In this document: in pieces, positions 32,616-44,342 of the stretch | Layout: each line of letters starts with the position of its first letter | Position numbering within the stretch: the stretch's first letter is position 1 | Assembly: GCA_019915135.1 (NCBI GenBank) | Contig: JAHLMK010000003.1 | Coordinates: forward strand, 1,736,001-1,800,000 | Direction: 5' to 3' | Length of the DNA: 64,000 nucleotides | From: Strobilurus pachycystidiatus | Taxonomy: Eukaryota; Basidiomycota; Agaricomycetes; Agaricales; Physalacriaceae | Program-made: the position numbers and the translations under genes | The notes under the pieces: model-generated | The model's database searches: none | Told to the model about the DNA's origin: nothing | Seen by the model: the letters and a program-made list of their open reading frames with translations, nothing else

Positions 32616-33117
32616 TAGGTTGAATCTGACCTTTGGCGCCGTATGGGTCATGGTGACGCAGTTCATTCGTCGACTGGTGTTTGCGTCCAGGATGTTGTCC
32701 GTGCTCGGCGGAAGGGTGACTCTTCGTCATCCGACAGCCGGCCAACAGATGTCTACAGTATTGGAGTTATTTGAAGCAACTACTTGTTGCAGACGCCCTG
32801 TTGCCTCCACAAGCCAAAGAATTGTATCACAATCGCGCGGTCGGCGAAGCCGGAGACCGCCCGTAGACAGATGGTGTAAAGATGGTTCCGAATCACTTGG
32901 CATTTGCTTGGTAGGAGATTTCCTTGCGAGACTAAGATCCTAGAAGTCGGCCTGGTATTGTACTGAGACCGACCTAAGACTCAGAGGTTTTGAACATGAT
33001 ATGTTGAGAGCAGAGATTAGAGCAGCGCCTGTCTTTACGCGAGGTAGCTGATCGGTCCGAAATGGGCCACGTCCGGCATATCCGTTCGGCGACGTTCATC
33101 CTCTCCCCAACACCACC
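32616..33117. other. Intergenic between divergent genes
   Basis: No supported gene. Probably holds the PPIL2-like promoter. Confidence 0.5.
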
Positions 33118-35106
33118 ATGGGCCACGGAAATTCAAACAAGCTGTATATTACCCATGCCGAGCATTCGGGCATGTTTGGCTCGCATTCCGCGTCGTCGGG
33201 CTTCAAAGCGTGCGTTTCAACAACACTTGCACATTCAATTTCTTGTCAAACTGACTGTTTTGGTGCAGAAAAGCAGAAGCACCACATCCAGGCGCGCGGA
33301 CGCCCTTTGACTGCTGTGCGCTGTCTTTTCAACCATTTGAACATCCCGTGTGTGCGCGCAACGCAGATGGAACGGGCACTGTCTTCGATCTAGTGAACAT
33401 CATTCCATGGCTCAAGTGCGTTCGTCGCCCACCGGTTCAATACCCCCTCTAAACTCTCTATAGACAGCACAACAACACGCATCCCATTACGAAGGAGCCC
33501 CTCCAGCCATCTGACCTCATAACGCTGCACTATTCCCGCAAAGAGGCGTCTGGCGAAATACACGACCCCATATCCTTTAAGCCGTTCAGCGAGCACTCCC
33601 ATGTCGTCGCCATCGCCACCACAGGAAATGTCTTCTTAGCGGAGAGCATCAAAGGCGGCAAGGATCTAGTCGACGATGTGCCGTTCAAAAAGTGCGTATT
33701 GGTCAAGCGTCAAGCCTCGTATGACCTGACTTAGACTCTAGGGCAGACGTGATTACGCTGCAGAATCCTCATGGAATGCCGACCGTGTCTATCGCAACTA
33801 AGGCAATTGCGAGCTCTTCAATAACCGCGGTTCAACCTGCGCCAGCGACTCAACCTGCATCTGCTATCAAGCCCAAGATTAAGGAAGCTGTACCATGTGC
33901 GTTATCACTATCTATCTGATGAAATTTCCCTCAACGTCGTGTAGGGAATGTGTCTCCGTATTCCAGTGGAGCTGCAGGAGCGTCGTTCACGTCAACCTCT
34001 GTCGATCCTCAACAAGGATCATCGAAGCTAGTATGGGACGAGGTGTGTTCATCCTATAGCGTACAATATCTCTATCTGATCACCACTCAAGGAAGAGCTC
34101 ATGTTCGAAGACATCTCCAATCCACCCAAAGGCAAGGGCAAGGAGAAGGACGTAGGGAAACGTCGTGCTTATGTGCGCGTTGTGACCAGTCTGGGAGGTA
34201 GCAGTCTGAACCTGGAGCTCTATTGCGAGAAGGTACTCAACCCCCTTCATGCCAGCCAGAATGAAGTTGAAGTTAACCGAACATTATCCTTAGGCTCCAA
34301 AGACATGTTATAACTTCCTTATGCTGGCACGCGCAGGAAAATACAACGACTGTCTCTTCCACCGCCTTGTACCTGGCTTCATGATTCAGACTGGTGACCC
34401 GACGGGCACTGGCTCAGGCGGAGAGTCGTACTGGGGCACCCCATTCCGAGACGAATACGATAACAAGAACGCTGCAAAGCATGATAGTCGGGGAGTAGTG
34501 GCCATGGCGAATAAAGGTGCTGGGACGAATGGGTAAGTTTTTTGTTTATCCTCAAATGGACGGAGAGCTCAACCATTGTCCAGGTCGCAGTTCTTCATCA
34601 CATTCAAGCCGGCGTCGCACCTGGACAAGAAGCACACGGTGTTTGGGAAACTTGTCGGCGGAGAGGAAGTTCTTAACGCGTTGGAACGGCTTCCGCGGAA
34701 AGAGGGCACTGAGCGGCCTAGCAAACAAGTTCGGATAACGGAGGTCATCATGTTGGTTCATTCCGCTTTTTCCCTCGCGCACCCAACTCATAGTACTTCA
34801 CAACAGATACCAAGACCCCTTCGAAGAATACAAAACGCGCCTGGCGAACAAACTGGCCAAGCGCGCTGCCGCTGCTGTAGAGACCGCGGGGCAAAATGCC
34901 AAGACGGAGAAGAAGGAGGGCGATGATGTGAACTGGTTTGGGACGAAGGTTGGCGGGAATGCGCCGGTGTTTGGGACTGGGGCAGCGGCGGCTGGGACGG
35001 GCGTGGGGAAATATTTGGCTGGAGCGAAGAGGGCGGCACCACTCGCGGCTCCGGAGGAGAGCAAGAAGAAGAGGAAGACTGGTTTTGGGAACTTCGATGG
35101 CTGGTA
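33118..35106 (+). CDS. CYP8: U-box cyclophilin (PPIL2/Cyp8-type peptidyl-prolyl isomerase)
   Basis: Nuclear cyclophilin with a U-box, linked to the spliceosome and ubiquitin ligation. The N-terminus [17 protein letters not shown] is diagnostic. The U-box includes [17 protein letters not shown], then NIIPWLK and [12 protein letters not shown]. After a linker comes the cyclophilin domain: [80 protein letters not shown]. The active-site Arg (FHRL), Phe/Met (FMIQ) and Gln (SQFFITF) are kept, while the usual GTPSAN cluster is replaced in part. The tail is Ala/Gly-rich and ends GFGNFDGW. Around eight short introns; the joins at 33209, 33680 and later keep frame. Confidence 0.88.
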
Positions 35107-35669
35107 GATTACTTGGAGGATGCGAGGGCTTGTTTGATAGCTGCTCACTAATGTACTCAGTCGAGCATCGTGTACTACATTCTGAGCGTTCTACTCGAAT
35201 CTCGATGGGTCATAGCAATCAGCAGTATCACTGTCTTTTTGTCAGTAGCACACGTACAAATTACTTTGTGCTTCGATACATCCGAGTCCTGCGCCTCACC
35301 CGTAGAAACAGCCGTCTCTTGTACGCGTTGAATGCATATGAGAGAGAATAAGCGATCCTCGTCAGCCAAATTGAGACGTACGAGTCCATTGACAAGCGGG
35401 AAGCTCAAGGAGCTCAAGGTGAGCAATGAACAAGGCGGGAGATATTCATGAAGGAGGAAGGGAAGCCCAGCGTCGTGTCCCAGCCCGAGTAAAACTGTAC
35501 GCCGCGCCAATAGTCGTAAATGCAAAACAAGTGCAAGCAAGAGGTCGCCCGTCGTGCTGAAAGAAGGCAGCCGCCTGGGAGGACGAAAGGTGCCATCGTG
35601 GTGGAGGTAGCAGGAGAAGCTGCTTTTGATCAGACACCGTCATTTCGCCATTTGCAGATCCCCTGCTAA
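35107..35669. other. Intergenic, no feature recognised
   Basis: About 560 bp separating two plus-strand genes. Overlapping minus-strand open frames show no family features and run into the next gene. Confidence 0.5.
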
Positions 35670-37808
35670 ATGCTACGCTGTCTACGCGCCCATGCACGGC
35701 TAGTCAACACCCCACGGCCCGCATCCCGCGCACGCTCCCGCCTCCCGCCGTGCTACTCCTCAACGGCCGCCGCGACAGCGGAGCGCATCCCCGACCAAAA
35801 TGCCGACATCTTCAATGATGTCCAGTCCCGCCTCGACACTGCTCTCGGCAATCGGGACCTCCGCGCCGTCCTCGAGGCCTGGGTCACCCTCCAACAACAC
35901 GATCTCCACCGCCATCTCCGCGGTGCATCACTGGCGCGCATCTCCGGCCTTTTCACTGAACATTACCTTCCCAAAAACACTACGGTCGACATCAGTCCTC
36001 CTCGTAGGGCCTTGCTAGAAGAAGTCTGCGTAAGAGCAGCCGTGGAGAAAAGCACAGACGCCTTGGTGGCATACTTCCGCTACCTTCTCTTACGCAGGGA
36101 GACCGACACCATCCTCGCATTGCACGCCAAGTTTCTCGACATGCTCGGCCCGGCGCGCTCTGACTTTCACACCGACCCCTCCGCTCCCGGCGAGGACGAG
36201 ACCGAGCCATTCAACTTGGATTTCTACATTCAGAGCAACTACGTGAGCCGGCCAGTCTATAACCACGGCCGTGTCACCCTCCTCCTCACCGTGATAGCCG
36301 CCCACGCTATCAACAACGACTTCCAAGGCGCCGTGCACGCCGTCGAGGACGACATCCGCTTACACAAAAGTGCTACCTCGTCTTTCATCCAGTCTCTCAA
36401 GGACGAAGAGCTTCGCAGAAAAATTGAGGCATGGCTACCCCGTCTCGAGTGTGCCCGACTCCTCGGAACACCCATCCCATTTGCTATACATCTTCGGAAT
36501 CTCGGAGAGTCGAAAGCCGTCAATGCGCTGAACGAGCACTACAACGCCATCTGCGACGGGCTAGACGGTGTTAGCCCGTTCATCGCAGCCTCTCCAGATC
36601 GAATCAGCGGGAACCGCGTCGTCGCCATGAACGATCGAATATGGACGGCGTTCCTCTCGTCGTATCTGGCCGCTGGAAGTCGCGATAAAGCAGAGGTTGT
36701 CTGGCTGGACATGGCTCGCTTCAAGGTCCCCCACACCACGCCCATGTGGACGGCACTCATCGACGCGTTCCACGACGCGCGCCAGATCGAGAACGCGAGC
36801 CAGACATGGACTATGATGCAGAAGGAAGGCGTCGCGCCCGACTCACTCTCATATAGAGCCATTCTCAACGCGCTTATGGACGGGAAGCGCTGTGAACGAG
36901 GGGCGGAGCTGTTCAAGGAGTACCAAGAGACCACGGAGGGCTCTGCAACGCCGGAGCACGTCCTCAGAGTCTACAACACCTACTTGCAGGGCTTGCTTGG
37001 GAACGGACGGCTCGACGACGCGTTGGATCTTTTTGACATGATGGACCAGAACCGCGCCAACAATCCCTCCGGGCCTGTGGCCAGCATCGTCTCGTTCAAC
37101 ATGATGATCAACTATTTCGGGCAGAAGGGGGATTTGAAGAACGTGTCTGTGCTGTTGAAGCGGATGGTGGAGGTGGGCGTGGACGCGGACTTGTTCACCT
37201 ACTCGATGCTGCTGGCTGCGCTGTTGAGGGCGGAGAGACCGGACGCGACGGACGTTGTGATGAAGCTGATGGCGAAGCAGGGCTTGCAGGCTAATGCGGT
37301 CACGTACGGGACCATGATCGTCGACTTGTTGCGGGAGCGGAACGAGCCAGCGCTCCGAGGGGCACTCAAAATCTTGGATTACCTGGAGGGGAAAGGCGAC
37401 ATAGCGCCGACGTCGAAGGTGTACGAGACTTTCTTGGCAGAGCTGTGGAGGCGGCCTTGGCTGCCGATGAAGAAGGGCGCGTTGATCACACAGGACATCC
37501 GGACGCGGCTGAAGGCGAGGCGGCTGCAGCTCACGCCGGGGATATACCAGACTTTGATGCGCGCGATGCTGATTGATCAGTACCCTCGGGGACCGCAGAT
37601 GGCATGGGAGCTGTATCAGGAGATGAGGTTGCAGAAGGTGGCTATTTCTGCGCGGACGATGATGATACTACTGGAGGGCATGGTCCGGCAGAAGGAGGTA
37701 GAATATGCCCTGCGACTGTGCGCGGACGTGGATTCGATGGGGCTGAAGCATACGACGTCACTGCTCAAACTGTTCACTCAGGTGAATGAGATGCGGAGGA
37801 GGCCATAA
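35670..37808 (+). CDS. Mitochondrial pentatricopeptide-repeat (PPR) protein
   Basis: Intronless 712-aa gene. The N-terminus MLRCLRAHARLVNTPRPASRARSR is Arg-rich without acidic residues, a strong mitochondrial targeting signal. PPR helical pairs are visible from ~residue 330 on: TPMWTALIDAFHDARQIENASQTWTMMQKEGVAPDSLSYRAILNAL (read in parts), VYNTYLQGLLGNGRLDDALDLF, SFNMMINYFGQKGDLKNVSVLL, FTYSMLLAALL, VTYGTMIVDLL and IYQTLMRAML. PPR proteins bind organellar RNA for processing, stability or translation; the RNA target is unknown. Higher GC than many neighbours. Confidence 0.88.
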   Translation: MLRCLRAHARLVNTPRPASRARSRLPPCYSSTAAATAERIPDQNADIFNDVQSRLDTALGNRDLRAVLEAWVTLQQHDLHRHLRGASLARISGLFTEHYLPKNTTVDISPPRRALLEEVCVRAAVEKSTDALVAYFRYLLLRRETDTILALHAKFLDMLGPARSDFHTDPSAPGEDETEPFNLDFYIQSNYVSRPVYNHGRVTLLLTVIAAHAINNDFQGAVHAVEDDIRLHKSATSSFIQSLKDEELRRKIEAWLPRLECARLLGTPIPFAIHLRNLGESKAVNALNEHYNAICDGLDGVSPFIAASPDRISGNRVVAMNDRIWTAFLSSYLAAGSRDKAEVVWLDMARFKVPHTTPMWTALIDAFHDARQIENASQTWTMMQKEGVAPDSLSYRAILNALMDGKRCERGAELFKEYQETTEGSATPEHVLRVYNTYLQGLLGNGRLDDALDLFDMMDQNRANNPSGPVASIVSFNMMINYFGQKGDLKNVSVLLKRMVEVGVDADLFTYSMLLAALLRAERPDATDVVMKLMAKQGLQANAVTYGTMIVDLLRERNEPALRGALKILDYLEGKGDIAPTSKVYETFLAELWRRPWLPMKKGALITQDIRTRLKARRLQLTPGIYQTLMRAMLIDQYPRGPQMAWELYQEMRLQKVAISARTMMILLEGMVRQKEVEYALRLCADVDSMGLKHTTSLLKLFTQVNEMRRRP

Positions 37809-37878
37809 CACGTACCGAACAAGTAATTTAATGTGCAATACAATATTTAGAAGGGTTTCCGTTTCCGTGTGGTGGGTT

Positions 37879-38142
37879 TCAGCAGCCAGCAAGATAACGC
37901 GCGTACACTGGGGTAATGTGAGTGCAGGTGAGCAAGGGAAGGGATTCCTTACGCCAATGGCTCCATTTTCTTCCGAGGTACTTGCCGGCGACGGGCAGGA
38001 GGACGAATGATACGAGTTGCTGTAGCTGCTGCAGGGATTCCTCCCATTCTTGCTGTGCGAGATTGTACTCGTCGCTATCGTAGGACATTGCATCAGAGAT
38101 GCTGTCGAGCGAGTCGACGTCGACGGAGGCAGTGTCGGCCAT
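37879..38142 (-). CDS. MIM2: Mim2-like mitochondrial outer-membrane protein
   Basis: Two exons (37953-38142, 37879-37907) give 72 aa. Acidic N-terminus (SVDVDSLDSISDAMSYDSDEY), then EEWEESLQQL-type helix, a single membrane segment (QLVSFVLLPVAGKYLG) and the basic RKWSHWLYARYL tail. This layout matches the fungal Mim2 family, which helps insert helical proteins into the mitochondrial outer membrane. Assignment is from remembered pattern only. The gene converges on the PPR gene, with 70 bp between the stops. Confidence 0.5.
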   Translation of the reverse strand: MADTASVDVDSLDSISDAMSYDSDEYNLAQQEWEESLQQLQQLVSFVLLPVAGKYLGRKWSHWRKESLPLLTCTHITPVYARYLAGC

Positions 38143-38561
38143 GGTTGTCGCTGGCCAGGCTGGTCAACTCTGTCAGAATACTTTCTGGCCGAATTCTTGC
38201 CGCGGCCGGTGTTTTGCACTTACGGCTCACCCGAATTTGCTAGGTCTCAACTTGACATCGAGTTCAACTGAAGACTACCGCGGCCGCTTGCTACTTGGCA
38301 AACATACTGAAATGTTTCATAATTTACTCTATTCAAGATAGTCTTGACTGTGAGCAATCCATTCCATCTCGACCACCCGTTTCACCTTTCGCACCAAAAG
38401 GACAGTGCGTCCCAAATCAGGCAAGCCCTTGATTTCCTCCCAACGGTGCCTAGTCCCTCCCCGCCAGCACGTTGTAATCTCCACTGTCTCCTGACGTATA
38501 CTTAACCACCACAACCAATCCTTGCTTTCAACCACCACCACCATCCATCCTCCTATGCGGA

Positions 38562-41062
38562 ATGGTAAACACCGTCTCCCCGTCGCGCCGCAAGCTGGTA
38601 GGCCAGCCATTGCTCTATGCCATCTCCATATTCGCCAGTCTCGGTGTCTTTCTCGTGCGTCCCGCTGTCATGCCCTGTGTGCTCTCCCTGCTCACCGTCG
38701 TATCTCCTGCAGTTCGGCTATGACCAAGGGTTTGTGCTCAGTCCATCCCACCGCTCCCCAGAGCTCACCACTATGCGCACAGTGTCATGAGCGGAATCAT
38801 CACGGGCCCCCACTTCCGGAGGTATTTCCACAATCCGGACGCGATATCCATTGGCACAATGGTTGCCGTGCTCGAAGTCGGCGCTTTTAGTGAGCTCCCG
38901 CCCAAATCCTGCACTGCTTGTCTGATCAAACCCGCCAGTCACCTCCCTTGCTGCTGGTCACCTCGGCGACTCAATTGGTCGTAAGGGCACTCTCTTCATT
39001 GGCGCAATCGTCTTCACCATCGGTGGCGCCATCCAGACTTTCACTACTGGCTTCTGGGTCATGATTGTCGGTCGCGTAGTCAGTGGCTTTGGCGTCGGTC
39101 TGCTATCGTAAATCATTTCATGTGCATCTCCGCCTCGCCGTCTGACCCTTCCCCGCTAGAACTATTGTGCCAATCTATCAGAGTGAGATATCGCCAGCTG
39201 ACCATGTAAGTCGGTCCGCCTGGCGTCTCCACTCCGCCTGCTGACGACGTGTTAGCGAGGCGCACTGGCCTGTATGGAGTTCACCGGCAACATCATTGGC
39301 TACTCTTCCTCGGTTGTACGTCATTTGACTCGCGTCGTGTAGCTTGACCCTCACGTCCCCCCCAGTGGCTAGATTACTTCTGCTCGTTTTTGGACTCAGA
39401 CCTCAGCTGGCGGATCCCTCTCTTCATGCAATGCGTGATAGGAGCTATACTTGCCGCGGGCTCCCTCGTGATGCCAGAAAGTCCAAGGTGCTCCATCCTT
39501 CGCCTCGGTCTTCGGATCTTGCTTCACTGACGAAACATCAGATGGCTCATCGATACAGACAAGGACGAGGAAGGAATGCGCGTTATTGCCGACTTGCACG
39601 GTGGTGATCCCGAACACCCCAAGGCTATCGCGGAGTTCACCGAGATCAAGGAGAAAGTACTCGAAGACGTGAGTTCCCCGGCACTATTCAGAGTGTTAGG
39701 CGCGTTATTGACGCGTCTTGGCAGCGTGCATCAGGCGAAGAACGTACTTATGCAGCCATGTGGCGCAAGTACAAGCGTCGAGTGCTCTTGGCGATGTCCT
39801 CGCAGGCCTTCGCCCAACTCGTGAGTGCTTTGCCAAGACTGTCGGTTACACTCTGATCCCCGCATTAACAGAACGGCATTAATGGTAAGCGGCAAGCTAG
39901 TAAGGCGCCAAGTCATTCTCACCCTTCTCGTGACCAGTCATCTCCTACTACGCTCGTGAGCTTAACTTCGCGTTTCACTGACAACGCAATGCTGACCTCC
40001 ATTCCTCGTAGCTCGTGTCTTTGAAGGTTAGTTTCAATTTGGATCTTGACGTGGAGCACAGTCTGACCGGGTGAACATTCCAGAGGCTGGCTGGATCGGA
40101 CGTGATGCTATTCTCATGACCGGAATCAACTCTTTGGTCTACGTTTTGAGCACTCTACCGCCGTGCGTACCTTCTCGGTCATCACGTTTGCTCCAACCTC
40201 AACCTGCTACAGATGGTATCTCGTCGACCGCTGGGGACGCCGGGCTATCTTGCTCTCCGGCGCCGTCATCGTATGTTCTGTCTGCCTGTTCGCTTCCAGC
40301 TCGCTTACCGATAACTACTCTTCAGATGGCCATCTCTTTGGGTGCAACGGGCTGGTGGATGTTCATCGATGTTCCACAGACGGCCAACGCCGTTGTCGTC
40401 TGCGTTGTCATTTACAACGCCGCATTTGGTTACAGGTGCGTTCGTCGTCTCCACACAACGCGATGTGTTTGACTGACGATGAGACAGTTGGGGGCCTCTC
40501 CCGTGGCTGTACCCTCCTGAGGTTAGTTGTCCGTAACAATCCACATAATTTCGCTGATAAGTAGCGCGATTAGATCATGCCCCTGACCATTCGCGCGAAA
40601 GGCGTCTCGCTATCGACTAGCACGAACTGGGCGTTCAACTTCCTGGTTGGAGAGGCGACTCCATACCTCCAGGAGCTTATCGAGTGGCGACTCTACCCCA
40701 TGCACGGGTTCTTCTGCGTATGCAGTTTCATCTTGGTCTACTTCTTGTACCCCGAGACGAAGGGCGTGCCGTTGGAGGAGATGGATGCTGTCTTTGGAGA
40801 AGGTAAGTCATGACAAGCCGTGTCTGTGTTGTGGGCGCGTTTTTCTTATGAATATTTCACAGAGGAGCTCGAAGAAAGGATGGACAACGAGTCGGTGATG
40901 ATGGGCGAGGAAGATGAGACGACGTCGCTGCTTGGCTCCGGGCTTCCGACCCACAATGGAGCCATCAATGGGGGTGGGCCTCGGCGGAGGTCTCGCGGCG
41001 GATGGCTCGGGATGTTCAAGAGCCACGACGAAGGCACTACAGCGACCCCGACGTCGAACTGA
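38562..41062 (+). CDS. MFS sugar transporter
   Basis: Plasma-membrane hexose/polyol-type transporter of the sugar porter family, broken into about fifteen exons by short introns. Family signatures in order: FGYDQGVMSG in TM1, LGDSIGRKGT after TM2, GRVVSGFGVGLLSTIVPIYQSE (read across an intron), RGAL, MPESPRWL at the end of TM6, YYAPRVFE, DRWGRRAIL, and PETKGVPLEEMD after TM12. The C-terminal tail is cytosolic, acidic then basic, and ends TPTSN. The start MVNTVSPSRRK at 38562 precedes TM1. No disruption seen. Substrate cannot be read from sequence. Confidence 0.85.
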
Positions 41063-41223
41063 GCGGGGTCTCACTATCACGCCCCAGCCCAACACTCGAC
41101 CAACGAGCTCACGAGAGCAGAGCGTTCTTCCGAGTGCGACTCGGACTACTACCGACAAGGTTGAGGTATCATAATACCCATTTAATGTATATGATCTCTG
41201 TAAAGATGCATATGTCCTGACGA

Positions 41224-41268
41224 TTTTTTTGATGAATGAATTGATTTCTTTATCCACATCCATGCACG
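41224..41268. repeat. Dispersed ~42-bp repeat, copy 1
   Basis: TTTTTTGATGAATGAATTGA followed by TTTCTTTATCCACATCCATGCACG resembles 44022-44062 in the same orientation. The two copies bracket the Zn2Cys6 gene. Confidence 0.6.
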
Positions 41269-41422
41269 CATGTAGGTATCCACAATCTTGTTGATGTCTA
41301 CTGTGTCAAGCCTGTAGTCTCAAAATCGGCTGACAAACGACTCTCAAGATACAGTACAACCATAGTAAGACAGTTACTTTTGCGCATGACGAGTAGAATA
41401 AGAGGTTTTCAATGATGGACCC

Positions 41423-43620
41423 TCATAGATTGTCAATCAGAGGCAGCTCATTAACAAACGGCATCTTCCTCTTCAGTAGTTGAGCATTTCCCTGAATCGA
41501 CATCATCATCGCCAGGAAGTTATCTTTTGGAAGAAGAGGCGACGGAGAGGCAAGTTCGAACCGAAATACGTTGCCGCAAGACCTCCACGGAAGCTAGACA
41601 AGCAGGGTATGAGCTGGTTGCAGACAAGGGCGCCCTGGGCGTAACTTACACAGACAGTGGGGCACAGACGATTGTAATCCTGATCCTCGAAACTTCGACA
41701 GATCTCGACGACCCGCAGTGCAGAGGCCAAAGCGGATTGACGCGAGTGCTGCGACGTCGGCGCAAGCACGATGTGCAGGTCCATCAAAGCAGACAACGCC
41801 ACCATCTCAGCTACCTTGAGCGCCCTGGCATTGTTGCTGGCGGAATCCACAGCAGTTTGAAGAGCTCGCATCCTGATGTGGGCCAGATGCTGATGTATAC
41901 ACTCGATCTGAGTCCAGTATGTGATAGTCCATTGATCCATGCTGCTGTCACCCGAGGAGATGGCCTAGTCAGAAGAATAAGTTTATCTAGACAACGACTC
42001 TTTTGGTAGAAACCGACCTCCCGCCGGGCCAGTAGCTGTTTGCTCTGCCCGTAATAGAACAACGCCAGGGCCCGCGCTATCACACAGAAAGCATCAATGG
42101 CAAGGTAGGGGTAAGAGTCCTGTTCCCTGTCATCATTGCCATGTCACCAGTACAAGCAAACAGACGTACGGAAATAGCGCCCAGCTCGAGAAGGGCATCT
42201 TGCGGGACAAGCGAGGGAAGATCGAGGAGGAGATTCTGAGCAAGGTCCATGCAGAAAAGTTGACCCAGTACGCCGATGGTCTCATCGGCGCGACGCATCT
42301 CAGTACGACCTGCGTCCCTCTGTACAAAGGGAGCACAAGACAGCAAGCGGAGGTCATAGCGATGTGCAATGTGGGCTGCGCGTAGGAGATACTCTCGCCC
42401 TCGGTAACTATCCCTTTTGTGGAGATAATACTTTGCGACAAGCTGTGTCCCCTTCGGACGTGATAAGTTGAGTAAGACGATTCTCGAGAGGCCCTCAGAT
42501 ACCCACTAGAAGCGCGACCGTGGGCTCCATAGACCGAGTTTCATTGTTCAGACAACTTAGAGTGTTCTGTAGCTCGAAAGACTCGGCAATCGGCCTGAAG
42601 TAGTTGTCGCTCTCTTGAAGACAATATCCCCAGAGGTATGCAACATGTATGATGACGGGGTCTATGGCGTCGGAATTGACGCTTCCAGAACGCAAGACAG
42701 CCAGTTTGTCGTCGACGAGGCAAAGGCCGAGGTAGGCACAGAAATTGTATGCGATACTCTGACTGGTAAATCAGGTATGTATGATGAACATTGAAGGTGA
42801 TAGAGTCTGAGTGCGCAAAATAACTTACATCACACTTGCATCGAGGTCCTGGGATAGTCGCATGCCCATCTCGGGTCGAAAATCATGGTTGTACAGGTGC
42901 TCGGTCCCTGATGAGGCCGGATGCGCAGGTACTAACCCGCCGAAACCTTCAATCTCTCCCTTCGCGGATGTCATACTAGTTTCATACGCCCGTAGTTGAG
43001 CCTCGAGTGTCTTGATACGGTCCAAGAGTTCCAACCTGCTGTCATACTCACACTCGCCCTCCCTACTTGCTGCCTTGCACGTGTGACAAGAAGGTCGAGC
43101 TCCATCGCATTTCTTGGAGAAGGGGCCGTCAGATTGAGAACAGCGCGCGGTGGGCAACAACGTTACTTTCTTCTTCCGTCTGGAATTTGCGGAGAGTCAG
43201 AATGGCCTGCGATGAATAGAATTATAGGCACTGACCTGCAGGGCAAGCATGCAGCTCCCTTATCCAAAAGGTTGTTGAGTCTGAAACTCGAAGGAGTCCG
43301 AGTAGGAAGAGCGACATAGACACAGGTAGCAGATTTCTTCGCACGCGTGCACGTCCCACAGACAGGTTGCACACCGTCACATTTCTATGAGATGTCTAGA
43401 GTTGTGGCAGCGTTTGAAAGAGAGGTGCCAACCCACCCTTTTCCGGGCCCTGTAGAACAATCGTCAGATGCTTGACCAAGAGACAGTTGAAGTACGTGTC
43501 AGTCACCTGCAAGTGGTACAAGGCATTATGGGTGTTCTGAAAGACGAAGGTTGGGCCAAGGTGTGTTATATATAGGAAGCGCTCAAGTTTGCTTTTGCTG
43601 CATGATCTGCACGCGCATCC
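41423..43620 (-). CDS. Zn2Cys6 fungal transcription factor, 5' end uncertain
   Basis: DNA-binding regulator. A complete zinc cluster is spliced from three exons: ACLPCR, RKKK, then KCDGARPSCHTCKAASREGECEYD in short pieces, followed by a coiled coil (LLDRIKTLEAQLRAYE). The middle region (VIIHVAYLWGYC, YYLHKRDSYRGREYLLRAAHIAHRYDL, SYPYLAIDAFCVIARALALFYYG) is the usual fungal regulatory domain. The C-terminus ends NELPLIDNL at 41423. Upstream, KCDGVQPVCGTCTRAKKSATCVY (43320-43385) is the second half of another zinc cluster in the same frame, and CACRSC near 43605 could be its first half. The expected splice donor after that Cys reads AG|CA rather than AG|GT, and no in-frame ATG was found, so the start is unresolved. 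Confidence 0.75.
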
Positions 43621-44021
43621 CGATGCTTTCAATGCGACGTCTTCGGATCGCCCATGATTGACGTCTGCGCCCAGGTTTCGCCGTAATAGCTTGCTCACGG
43701 CAGTGATGTATTTGCGTGATGATACAGGACGCCGCCACCTGCCGCCACTTTGCCAGCACCGAGGACGTTGCGATCGTGATCGGGGACCTCATTGAAGTGA
43801 ATCCTAGCTGATTCGGAGAGCGAGTACTTCCGGACAGAGTCGTGGTCAATAAGCGATGGCGGCTGAGGCAATATGGTGAGCGAATTGTGATTTTGCTTGC
43901 TTGTGGCTGTGATGTTCCAAAGTGTAGAGGCGACGGAGACACGACTTCAAATCGGAGACTGAATGAACGCAATACCTCCAGGGAAGCTACGGTAAGTAGT
44001 AAGTAAGGTGTGAGAGACGAA

Positions 44022-44062
44022 TTTTTGATGAATGAATTGATTCTGATCCACACCCATGCACG
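44022..44062. repeat. Dispersed ~42-bp repeat, copy 2
   Basis: TTTTTGATGAATGAATTGAT followed by TCTGATCCACACCCATGCACG; see the copy at 41224. Confidence 0.6.
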
Positions 44063-44342
44063 TCTCCGCTTTTGTGGCGCAGAATTGGTGGAATGTCAAC
44101 TTGTGTCTCGGGGCTGAAATGGAGTGAACTGTTGGGGATGTCCTAATAGACTGCTGTGAATGCGACACAGAGACAAGATGCTTGATATGTATGTACATGG
44201 TGTCGATGATTCCGTATATGAACTGATGTCCACATAATGCTGGGGCTTTTCAAGAACGAAGGGAATAATCTAGGTAAAAATACAACAGAAATGAATGCCC
44301 ACCGAAATGGAAAGGACCCCGACCAATCAAACACAAAAAACC

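Noticed and set aside
32377..32943. Open frames upstream of P450 copy 1
   Set aside because: They overlap the duplicated promoter and are not kept open in copy 2.
35175..35697. Minus-strand open frames between the cyclophilin and PPR genes
   Set aside because: They overlap the PPR start and show no family features or splice support.
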